Source: CBDULQ01 sp965368115 (GTDB taxonomy: Bacteria > Pseudomonadota > Gammaproteobacteria > SZUA-229). From it: DNA of 17,241 nucleotides. Positions within the stretch are counted from its first letter, which is position 1. Every line of letters starts with the position of its first letter. The notes under the pieces were generated by a model, which was not told where the DNA came from, searched no databases, and saw only the letters and a program-made list of their open reading frames with translations. A program made the position numbers and the translations under genes. The stretch covers positions 1 through 17,241 of the forward strand of contig CBDULQ010000054.1 in NCBI GenBank assembly GCA_965368115.1. Reading direction: 5' to 3'. This document shows, in pieces, positions 1-5,924 of this stretch.

Positions 1-619
1 CATTTTTAATGGCGATAATGATGCCGAGGCCGATGAAGGCACCGGGTGGCAGAATCGCCAGTAGAAAACCGGAATAGTCATCAATCAGGGTAATGGTCCA
101 GTTGCGCGCAGCGTCGCCGAACATCAGGTGGGCGTCGGCAAGCAGGGTGCCGCGTCCCAGTGATTCGCGTAGAGCACCGAGGATGACCAGTACGATGGTA
201 AAGCCCAGTCCCATCATCAACCCGTCCAGTGCGGAAGGCAGCATGCGGTTCTTCGATGCGAAAGCTTCGGCGCGCGCCAGGATGCTGCAGTTGGTGACGA
301 TCAATGGAATGAAAATGCCGAGGATCAGATACAGATCGTGAAAATAGGCGTTCATGCTCAGCTGAATGGTGGTCACGATGGAAGCGATGATCAGTACGAA
401 TACCGGCACGCGGACTTCCGGGCGCACCCAGTGACGAATGAAAGAAACTACCGTATTGGAGGCAACCAGGGTGAGCATGGTCGCCAGTCCGAGACCCAGA
501 CCGTTGATCACCGTACCGGTCACCGCCAGCAGCGGACACAGGCCGAGCAGCTGTACCAGTGCAACATTGTTGTTCCACAATCCGTTGCCGGTAATCTCTC
601 TGTACGGGTTGTCGCTCAT
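1..619 (-). CDS. rnfE: Rnf electron transport complex subunit E (3' end cut by window)
   Basis: Integral membrane subunit of the Rnf complex, which moves electrons between NADH and ferredoxin-type carriers across the inner membrane. The ATG at 619 shares an ATGA overlap with the rnfG stop, so translation is probably coupled. I read 206 codons with no stop before the window edge; the last visible residues are LPPGAFIGLGIIIAIKN, close to the expected C-terminus, so roughly 20-30 residues are missing. The protein is hydrophobic throughout with about six membrane segments. Cys28 (LLGLCPLLAV) and Cys111 (IVTNCSILAR) match the paired half-motifs of RnfA, with which RnfE is a pseudo-symmetric partner. 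From family structures, these cysteines hold a [2Fe-2S] cluster between the two subunits inside the membrane. It is the last gene of the order A-B-C-D-G-E. nth often follows in related genomes but lies outside this window. Confidence 0.95.
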   Translation of the reverse strand, partial: MSDNPYREITGNGLWNNNVALVQLLGLCPLLAVTGTVINGLGLGLATMLTLVASNTVVSFIRHWVRPEVRVPVFVLIIASIVTTIQLSMNAYFHDLYLILGIFIPLIVTNCSILARAEAFASKNRMLPSALDGLMMGLGFTIVLVILGALRESLGRGTLLADAHLMFGDAARNWTITLIDDYSGFLLAILPPGAFIGLGIIIAIKN

Positions 620-1251
620 GACGCGGGCGCCTCTGGCTGTTTGAGTAATTGCGGACGATGACGATCAAAGTATATCAAAGTCTGGTGCACCGCATTGACC
701 ACCGCCCGTGGGGTTATGGTGGCGCCGGTGAACTGGTCGAACACGCCGCCATCGCGTTTCACCGCCCAGCCCTTGCCGCTCGGGTTTTGTAGCGACCTGC
801 CGTCAAAGTGCGTTACCCAGTTGCTGCGCTGGGTCTCGATGGCGTCGCCCAGGCCGGGTGTTTCATTGTGTTTGATGACGCGTACGCCAGCGATATCGCC
901 ACTGGCCCGGATGCCGACCAGCAGCTTGATTTCGCCGCTATAACCATCCGGTGCGATGACCGAGAAGATGATTGCGCTGATGCGGCCGTCTTTTTTCGCT
1001 ACATAGGCGGTGGACGGATCCTGCTGGCCCAGGCGTTCATCGGCGGGCAGGGTCAGGGTGTCCTGTAACAGATCGTTGTCGTATTCGCTGTGCGGCAGGA
1101 TCTGATTCAGATTGCGCAACATGGCCTGGCGTTCGTTTTCCGCGATGCGTTCCGCGGTGCCTTCGAAGGTCAGGCCCACCATGGCACCGCCGACGATGGC
1201 GAACAGCATGAGTAGCGCGCCGGTGAATAAAATCTGCTTGCTACGAATCAT
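616..1251 (-). CDS. rnfG: Rnf electron transport complex subunit G (flavoprotein)
   Basis: FMN-binding subunit of the Rnf complex, 211 residues. An N-terminal membrane anchor (about residues 7-27) is followed by a periplasmic FMN-binding domain. The flavinylation motif is intact: Asp172, then Thr175-Gly-Ala-Thr178 (DQFTGATIT). Thr178 is expected to carry FMN through a phosphoester bond made by the flavin transferase ApbE, which is not encoded in this window. The conserved segment HNETPGLGD (128-136) is also present. The start overlaps the rnfD stop by 11 bases, and its own stop overlaps the rnfE start by 4 bases, typical of a tightly coupled operon. Length and domain order are normal for the family. 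Confidence 0.96.
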   Translation of the reverse strand: MIRSKQILFTGALLMLFAIVGGAMVGLTFEGTAERIAENERQAMLRNLNQILPHSEYDNDLLQDTLTLPADERLGQQDPSTAYVAKKDGRISAIIFSVIAPDGYSGEIKLLVGIRASGDIAGVRVIKHNETPGLGDAIETQRSNWVTHFDGRSLQNPSGKGWAVKRDGGVFDQFTGATITPRAVVNAVHQTLIYFDRHRPQLLKQPEAPAS

Positions 1252-2326
1252 GGGGATCTTTCTTCTGGTGATGCGGAATCTCCGACCAGTGATGGCCGTA
1301 GGCGCGCGGCATGGTGTAGTAATCGAGCAGCGGTGCGGTCATGTTCATCAACAACACGGCAAAAGCGATGCCGTCCGGATAACCGCCCCAGGTGCGAATC
1401 ACGAAAATGAAAAAGCCGATACCGAGTCCGAACAGCCAGCGCCCGCGTGGCGTCGTCGCCGCGCTGACCGGGTCGGTGGCGATGAAAAATGCACCGAGCA
1501 TGATGCCGCCGCTGAACAGATGGAAAGTCGGCGGCGTGAAACTGGCGTAATCGTACAGGGCAAAACTGTTGGACAGCAGGAACAGGGCGCCGATGACGCC
1601 GGCGGGAATGCGCCAGTCGATGATGCCGCGGCTGGCCAGCCAGAGGCCGCCGATCAGGTACAGGCCGTTGATCCATTCCCAGCCGACACCGCCGACCGCA
1701 CCGAACATGGGGCCGTACACCGGATGGCTTTCGATTTCGCTGATACTGAGTTCGAGGCCGAGCTGGGTTTTCATGGTGTCCAGCGGTGTCGCCATGCTGA
1801 TGGTGTCCCAGCTTAAACCATCGGGGATGACACCGGTGAAGATGACGTGCAGGGTTTGGGTGAAATCCAGATTTACGTAGCCTTCCAGTAGTGGCGGCAC
1901 CCATTGGGTCATTTCTTTCGGGAAGGAAATGATGGCCACCACATAACCGACCATGGCCGGGTTGAAGGGATTGAAACCAAGGCCGCCGTACAGGTGCTTG
2001 GCGACGATAATGGCAAAGCCCACGGCGATGGTGGTCAGCCACCAGGGCGCCAGTTGCGGTAAGGCCAGTGCCAGCAACACGGCGGTGACCAGCGCGCTGC
2101 CGTCGGTGAGATAAATTTTCAGCGGCCGTTTACGAATCTTCAGCATGATGGCTTCGCAGGTCAGCGCCACCACGCAGGCCAGGGTGATGTTGATCAACAC
2201 GCCCCAGCCGAAGAAATGAATGGTGGCGATGACGCCGGGAATCATCGCCAGCAACACCTGGAACATGACCGACTGAACACTGTTCATCGGGATCGAATGG
2301 GGTGAGCTGGCGGTTTTAAATTTCAT
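1241..2326 (-). CDS. rnfD: Rnf electron transport complex subunit D (membrane flavoprotein)
   Basis: NqrB/RnfD family polytopic membrane protein, 361 residues, with about ten hydrophobic segments. It carries a covalent FMN in the Rnf complex and is thought to sit in the ion-translocating core. Seen in sequence: KIYLTDGSALVTAVLLALALP (near residues 70-90), GGLGFNPFNPAMVGY (114-128) and FIATDPVSAATTPRGR (281-295), all family hallmarks. The flavinylation site reads Asp174-Thr-Ile-Ser177-Met-Ala-Thr180, so the usual Gly before Ala-Thr is Met here; Thr180 is the expected FMN carrier. It starts 24 bases after the rnfC stop and overlaps rnfG by 11 bases. Confidence 0.96.
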   Translation of the reverse strand: MKFKTASSPHSIPMNSVQSVMFQVLLAMIPGVIATIHFFGWGVLINITLACVVALTCEAIMLKIRKRPLKIYLTDGSALVTAVLLALALPQLAPWWLTTIAVGFAIIVAKHLYGGLGFNPFNPAMVGYVVAIISFPKEMTQWVPPLLEGYVNLDFTQTLHVIFTGVIPDGLSWDTISMATPLDTMKTQLGLELSISEIESHPVYGPMFGAVGGVGWEWINGLYLIGGLWLASRGIIDWRIPAGVIGALFLLSNSFALYDYASFTPPTFHLFSGGIMLGAFFIATDPVSAATTPRGRWLFGLGIGFFIFVIRTWGGYPDGIAFAVLLMNMTAPLLDYYTMPRAYGHHWSEIPHHQKKDPHDS

Positions 2327-2350
2327 CGCGGGTGTCTGTGGTCCGGTTTT

Positions 2351-3943
2351 TTATTCGCTGTCGGCTTTGTCGGGTGTTGCGGTTGTGTTGTCTTTTTTCG
2401 CTTTCACCCGTTCTACGGCGGCAGCGATGGCGGCTTTTTTAGGATCGTCTTCACCCTGTGCAGTGGCCTGTTCCTGCTGTTTTTTCTTTTCCAGCATTTC
2501 TTTTTTCTTGCGCAGTCGTTCTTCGCGTTCCCGTTGTTCCTGTTCCAGGCGTTGCTGGCGGAACTCGTGACGCTGACGTGCATGGTCTGATTTATGTTTC
2601 TCCCGTTCCTGATTCCAGATTTCGGTCTTGGCGAAACGGTAATACTGCACCAGTGGAATATTGCTCGGGCAGACATAGGCACAACAGCCGCATTCGATGC
2701 AGTCGAACAGATGGTAGTCCTGTACCAGATCGAAATTTTTTGCACTGGCATACCAGTACAGTTGTTGCGGCAGCAGTCCGGCCGGACACACTTTGACACA
2801 TTCGCCGCAACGAATACAGGGCATGGTCGGTGTGCGCTGGGTGATCTGTTCGGCGGTTTTGACCAGCAGGCAGTTGCAGGCCTTGGTGATGGGCAGTTCG
2901 TCGCTTTGCAGTGCGAAGCCCATCATCGGACCACCCATGATCAGGCGTTCCGCATGATCGTGGTAACCGCCGGCCTGTTCGATGAGTTGCTGCATGGGCG
3001 TGCCGATCAGCGCATGGAAATTCTGTGGTTCGCGTACCCCGTTGCCGGTGATGGTTACCAGGCGGGAAATCAGCGGCTGGTCGAGGATGATGGCCGCATG
3101 CACCGCGGCGGCCGTGGCCACGTTCTGCATCACGATGCCGATGTCGGAGGGCAGGCCGTCGCTGGGCACTTCCTTGCCGGTAACGATCTTGATCAGCTGT
3201 TTTTCACCGCCGCTGGGATACAGGGTGGGAATGACCCTGACCGAGATGTTGTCCAGCTGTTGCTGATCGATGTGTTCACGTAATGCGGCGATGGCTTCCG
3301 GTTTGTTGTCTTCGACCGCAATCACGCAGTGAGCGGTGTCGACGATGTGCATGATGATCTGGGCACCGCTGATGACCTGGTCGGCGTGTTCGCGCATCAG
3401 CATGTCGTCGCAGGAAATATAGGGTTCGCATTCCACGCCGTTGACGATCAGCGTGTCCACCGGGTGCATGGGGCCCGGGTTCAGTTTTACCGCGGTCGGA
3501 AAGGTGGCACCGCCGAGTCCGACGATCCCGGCCTGACGCACGATATTGCGTAGCTCGGCGCGATCCCGCTGGCGGTAGTCACTGATCGGGCGGCGCTCCA
3601 CCCATTCGTCCTGGCCGTCGCTGTCGATGACGATGCAGGGGGCCTTGAGTCCGGAGGGGTGCGGAATGGGGTAGTCGCCGATATCACTCACCTTACCCGA
3701 AGTGGGTGCGTGTACCGGTGCGCTGATATAGCTGTTGCACTGGGTCAGTGGCTGGCCCTTGAGGACCCGGTCGCCTTCCCTGACCAGGATTTCACCAATG
3801 TCGCCGATATGCTGATGCAGCGGAATGACCAGCCGCTTCGGCAGCGCTGCCTGGGCCACCGGGCGTTCGGTGGACATGTCTTTCTTGCCGGCGAGGATCA
3901 GTCCGCCGTGAAAGTGGGACAGGTGTTGCGCGGTTTCGGTCAT
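2351..3943 (-). CDS. rnfC: Rnf electron transport complex subunit C (NADH- and ferredoxin-facing)
   Basis: Cytoplasmic peripheral subunit, 530 residues, related to the NADH-binding NuoF and NqrF-type modules; it is the NADH site of the complex. Visible features in order: an N-terminal RnfC barrel domain with HFHGGL (10-15); the glycine-rich nucleotide/FMN-binding segment GLGGATFPTAVKL (142-154); VNGVECEPYISCDD (167-180); an SLBB-like region near 293-330; then two ferredoxin motifs with Cys376/379/382/386 and Cys415/418/421/425 for two [4Fe-4S] clusters. After about residue 440 comes a highly charged Lys/Glu/Arg/Gln-rich coiled tail of about 90 residues. Such low-complexity tails are common and variable in gammaproteobacterial RnfC. 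It lies 17 bases downstream of rnfB. Confidence 0.97.
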   Translation of the reverse strand: MTETAQHLSHFHGGLILAGKKDMSTERPVAQAALPKRLVIPLHQHIGDIGEILVREGDRVLKGQPLTQCNSYISAPVHAPTSGKVSDIGDYPIPHPSGLKAPCIVIDSDGQDEWVERRPISDYRQRDRAELRNIVRQAGIVGLGGATFPTAVKLNPGPMHPVDTLIVNGVECEPYISCDDMLMREHADQVISGAQIIMHIVDTAHCVIAVEDNKPEAIAALREHIDQQQLDNISVRVIPTLYPSGGEKQLIKIVTGKEVPSDGLPSDIGIVMQNVATAAAVHAAIILDQPLISRLVTITGNGVREPQNFHALIGTPMQQLIEQAGGYHDHAERLIMGGPMMGFALQSDELPITKACNCLLVKTAEQITQRTPTMPCIRCGECVKVCPAGLLPQQLYWYASAKNFDLVQDYHLFDCIECGCCAYVCPSNIPLVQYYRFAKTEIWNQEREKHKSDHARQRHEFRQQRLEQEQREREERLRKKKEMLEKKKQQEQATAQGEDDPKKAAIAAAVERVKAKKDNTTATPDKADSE

Positions 3944-3960
3944 GGCTCGATTTATCCTGC

Positions 3961-4521
3961 TCAGGCTCGGGGCGCGGTGTTGAGTTGTTCCGGCAGGGGC
4001 CAGCGCCAGGTGTCCGGTTCGATTTTAACTTCCACTTCGTGAATGCAGTCCACCGGGCAGGGTGGAATACACAGATTACAGCCGGTGCATTCGTCGGCGA
4101 TGATGGTGTGCATCTGCTTGGCGGCACCCAGGATGGCATCCACCGGGCAGGCCTGGATGCACAGGGTGCAGCCGATGCAGGTCTGTTCGTCGATATGCAC
4201 CACGGTTTTCACCGGTTCTGCTGCATGTTCCTCGTCCAGTGGTTTGGGTTCGACACCGAGCAGGTCGGCCAGCGCCAGCATGGTGGTTTCACCGCCCGGC
4301 GGGCAGCGATTGATCTCCGCTTCCCCGGCGGCAATAGCTTCCGCATAGGGTCGGCAACCGGCGAAGCTGCACTGGCCGCACTGGGTCTGCGGCAGCAGGG
4401 CGTCGATCTTGTCCACCACCGGATCGCCTTCCACGTGAAATTTGATCGAGGCATAACCCAGCAGCAGCCCGAACACGGCGGCGATAATGGCCAGGGTGAC
4501 GATGGCGAGCAGTACGGACAT
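3961..4521 (-). CDS. rnfB: Rnf electron transport complex subunit B (polyferredoxin)
   Basis: Fe-S electron-transfer subunit, 186 residues. One N-terminal membrane helix (about 4-24) anchors the protein. An Fis-like four-cysteine domain follows (Cys48, Cys51, Cys56, Cys73; QCGQCSFAGCRPYA), then two ferredoxin-type [4Fe-4S] motifs: Cys115/118/121/125 (CIGCTLCIQACP) and Cys145/148/151/155 (CTGCNLCIPPCP). It therefore has ligands for three [4Fe-4S] clusters, as in gammaproteobacterial RnfB/RsxB. It passes electrons between soluble carriers and the membrane core. The ATG is only three bases beyond the rnfA stop, consistent with co-translation. Length is normal. Confidence 0.97.
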   Translation of the reverse strand: MSVLLAIVTLAIIAAVFGLLLGYASIKFHVEGDPVVDKIDALLPQTQCGQCSFAGCRPYAEAIAAGEAEINRCPPGGETTMLALADLLGVEPKPLDEEHAAEPVKTVVHIDEQTCIGCTLCIQACPVDAILGAAKQMHTIIADECTGCNLCIPPCPVDCIHEVEVKIEPDTWRWPLPEQLNTAPRA

Positions 4522-4524
4522 GGT

Positions 4525-5103
4525 TTATTTCACCAGCCCGACAAAACCCATGAAGGCCAGCGACATGATGCCGGCGGTAATCATGGCGATGGCGTTACCG
4601 CGAAACGCTTCCGGCACATCGGCCACGGCAATGCGTTCACGCATACCGGCGAACAGCACCAGCACCAGGGAGAAGCCGAGGGCGGCGCCGAAGCCGTAGA
4701 AAGCGGAATGCAGAAAACCGTGTTTCTCCTGCACATTGAGCAGGGCGACACCGAGCACCGCGCAGTTGGTGGTGATCAGCGGCAGGAATATGCCCAGTAC
4801 GTTGTAGAGCAGCGGGCTGGTTTTGTGCACCACCATTTCGGTGAATTGCACCACCACCGCGATGACCAGGATGAACATGATGGTACGCAGGTATTCCAGG
4901 TCCAGCGGTGCGAGGATGTATTCATTGACCAGGTAGGAGCAGATGGCCGACAGGGTAAGCACGAAGGTGGAGGCCAGCGCCATGCCCATGGCGGTTTCCA
5001 GCTTGCGCGATACGCCCATGAACGGACACAGACCCAGGAACTTCACCAGGACGAAATTGTTGACCCAGATGGTGCTGATCAGAATGAGTGCGTATTCAGT
5101 CAT
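4525..5103 (-). CDS. rnfA: Rnf electron transport complex subunit A
   Basis: First gene of the Rnf operon, 192 residues, an integral membrane protein with six hydrophobic segments. Cys26 (FLGLCPFMG) and Cys114 (ITTNCAVLG) are the membrane-embedded ligands expected to share a [2Fe-2S] cluster with the equivalent cysteines of RnfE. The sequence closely follows the RsxA/NqrE family over its full length. The start MTEYALILIS is the standard one. Upstream, 5104-5180 holds a weak promoter-like pair on the minus strand. In E. coli the homologous Rsx complex keeps SoxR reduced; in other bacteria Rnf drives ferredoxin reduction for nitrogen fixation and other uses. Which role applies here cannot be told from the window. 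Confidence 0.97.
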   Translation of the reverse strand: MTEYALILISTIWVNNFVLVKFLGLCPFMGVSRKLETAMGMALASTFVLTLSAICSYLVNEYILAPLDLEYLRTIMFILVIAVVVQFTEMVVHKTSPLLYNVLGIFLPLITTNCAVLGVALLNVQEKHGFLHSAFYGFGAALGFSLVLVLFAGMRERIAVADVPEAFRGNAIAMITAGIMSLAFMGFVGLVK

Positions 5104-5146
5104 TTAAGGTCTGGTCTTGTGCGTATGAATAGGAAAGTAACCTTGT

Positions 5147-5176
5147 ATATTAGCAAATCGCGAATTGTATGGTCAG
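5147..5176 (-). promoter_or_regulatory. Weak candidate promoter for the rnf operon
   Basis: On the minus strand, CTGACC (5176-5171) and TAATAT (5152-5147) are separated by 18 bases, each matching 4 of 6 sigma-70 consensus positions, about 45 bases before the rnfA ATG. An inverted repeat, AGTAACCT at 5136-5143 and AGGTTACT at 5201-5208, flanks the pair. This is the best candidate I could find by eye. Confidence 0.35.
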
Positions 5177-5389
5177 GTTTATTATGGCTGCCGGGCAGAC
5201 AGGTTACTATCTTCGATCATCAACCGCTGGATAAAAACGATAAAAATTGTATTGTTTTCCTAAATACATGAAAACAAAAAATAAAACCATCATAGGTAGT
5301 TTTTCGGATGGATCAAAGAGGGAATAAAAGAAGGCTATATGCAGATAAATGGACTTGATTCGAGGGGGCTTTTTTGAGTTAATAAAATT

Positions 5390-5527
5390 CTTTTCCCACC
5401 CGTATATTTCGGGCCGACAAAGGCCTGCATTTATATCTAATGCTTTGGGAAACGGGTCAAACAATTAGCAATAGCGTGGGAAATCCGTAATATTACGGGG
5501 CCGGCTTATAAAAGCCGGCTTTTTTTT
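5390..5527 (+). ncRNA. Candidate stand-alone structured small RNA (about 138 nt)
   Basis: Seen: TTGATT (5355-5360) and GTTAAT (5378-5383), 17 bases apart, form a promoter-like pair that would start transcription near 5390. The segment starting there folds: TTTCCCAC (5392-5399) pairs perfectly with GTGGGAAA (5476-5483), CCGT (5400-5403) can pair with ACGG (5452-5455), and GCATT/AATGC (5427-5431/5439-5443) forms a small hairpin. GGCC/GGCC (5412-5415/5422-5425) is another. A 14-base perfect palindrome (5485-5498) and a strong intrinsic terminator (5500-5527) follow. No plus-strand coding gene lies within 2.7 kb downstream, so this would not be a leader of a nearby gene. It does not match 6S RNA, SRP RNA, tmRNA or the RNase P conserved cores that I know. 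Existence and class are inference. Confidence 0.4.
5500..5527 (+). terminator. Rho-independent terminator without an upstream plus-strand gene
   Basis: GCCGGCTT (5500-5507) and AAGCCGGC (5512-5519) form an 8-bp stem with a four-base ATAA loop, followed by eight T residues (5520-5527). This is a textbook terminator for plus-strand transcription. In the reverse direction no T run follows the stem, so it is not a good terminator for the minus-strand small gene. Confidence 0.85.
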
Positions 5528-5547
5528 GTCCGTAACCTGTCGTCTGA

Positions 5548-5802
5548 TCAGGCGAACAGAATGTAGCTCAGTTCGCTGGCACCCGGGTGCCATGCAGAAA
5601 TACCGATCAGCCGTTTCGGCGGTGCAATTCGACTGCCGGGCAGGACGGGGGTTACAGGCAGTGCCTGGGTTTGTTTGAACGCTGTGCTCGACCTGGTCTG
5701 GTCGTTGTTGTGAGCGACTGCCAGCGCCAGGGTGAACAGGCCGAGCAGGCCTGTTGTTGCCGCCAGTTTGCGGCCGGATTTCATTTTAGTTTTCACTTTC
5801 AT
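5548..5802 (-). CDS. Hypothetical small exported or membrane-anchored protein (84 aa)
   Basis: I do not recognise this protein. It begins with a basic stretch (MKVKTKMKSGRK) followed by a hydrophobic run at about residues 13-30 (LAATTGLLGLFTLALAVA), then a polar, Pro/Thr-rich segment and a short C-terminus ending in YILFA. This is the layout of a signal peptide or single N-terminal anchor with a very short mature part; there are no cysteines. The ribosome binding site is weak, and the internal Met7 could be the true start. It lies downstream of metG on the same strand, separated by about 120 bases that include a long AT-rich palindrome (5820-5847). A perfect 16-base palindrome (5577-5592) lies inside its 3' end. 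It may be a genuine lineage-specific gene or a chance frame. Confidence 0.4.
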   Translation of the reverse strand: MKVKTKMKSGRKLAATTGLLGLFTLALAVAHNNDQTRSSTAFKQTQALPVTPVLPGSRIAPPKRLIGISAWHPGASELSYILFA

Positions 5803-5819
5803 ACCACGCTTAATCCATC

Positions 5820-5847
5820 AATAAACACACATAAATGCGTGTTTATT
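5820..5847 (-). repeat. 28-base near-perfect palindrome downstream of metG
   Basis: AATAAACAC (5820-5828) and GTGTTTATT (5839-5847) are perfect inverted arms. Read as minus-strand RNA the pairing extends inward to 13 base pairs with one G-U pair and a two-base loop. No T run follows it, so it is not a standard intrinsic terminator. It sits 77 bases past the metG stop and 17 bases before the start of the small gene, so it could be an mRNA 3'-end stabiliser, a leader structure or a protein-binding palindrome. Confidence 0.5.
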
Positions 5848-5924
5848 AAAACAGGTTTAGGCCTGGAAGAAATCCCTCGAAACAGCCAACCCGAAGGTGT
5901 GGGTGGCGGCGTGCCCGAGCACTG

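Larger units (their letters stand above)
5104..5547. other. 444-base intergenic region, AT-rich, no convincing protein gene
   Basis: This gap between rnfA and the small minus-strand gene is visibly richer in A and T than its surroundings. It holds the rnf promoter candidate next to rnfA and, from about 5390, a plus-strand foldable segment ending in a terminator (entered separately). Between about 5210 and 5390 I see nothing assignable. An 85-codon open frame on the minus strand (5464-5207) would need a TTG start, has no ribosome binding site and resembles no family, so I do not call it. Confidence 0.6.

Noticed and set aside
3985..5271. 428-codon open frame on the plus strand opposite rnfB and rnfA
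   Set aside because: Its translation is rich in His, Gln and Gly, typical of the antisense frame of GC-rich genes, and the minus strand encodes clear RnfA and RnfB.
5207..5464. 85-codon open frame on the minus strand in the AT-rich gap
   Set aside because: It needs a TTG start, has no ribosome binding site and no recognisable features, and it overlaps the candidate RNA.
5488..5496. TAATATTAC, identical to the geminivirus/circular-replicon origin nonanucleotide
   Set aside because: There is no Rep gene, the motif is not in a hairpin loop with a GC-rich stem, and a nonamer within a palindrome is easily chance.
5390..5500. Possible c-di-GMP (GEMM) riboswitch
   Set aside because: Some short strings (ACAAAGGCC, ACGGGTC) recall GEMM-I, but the conserved GACGCAAAGC-type core and tetraloop receptor are missing, and no gene follows on the strand.
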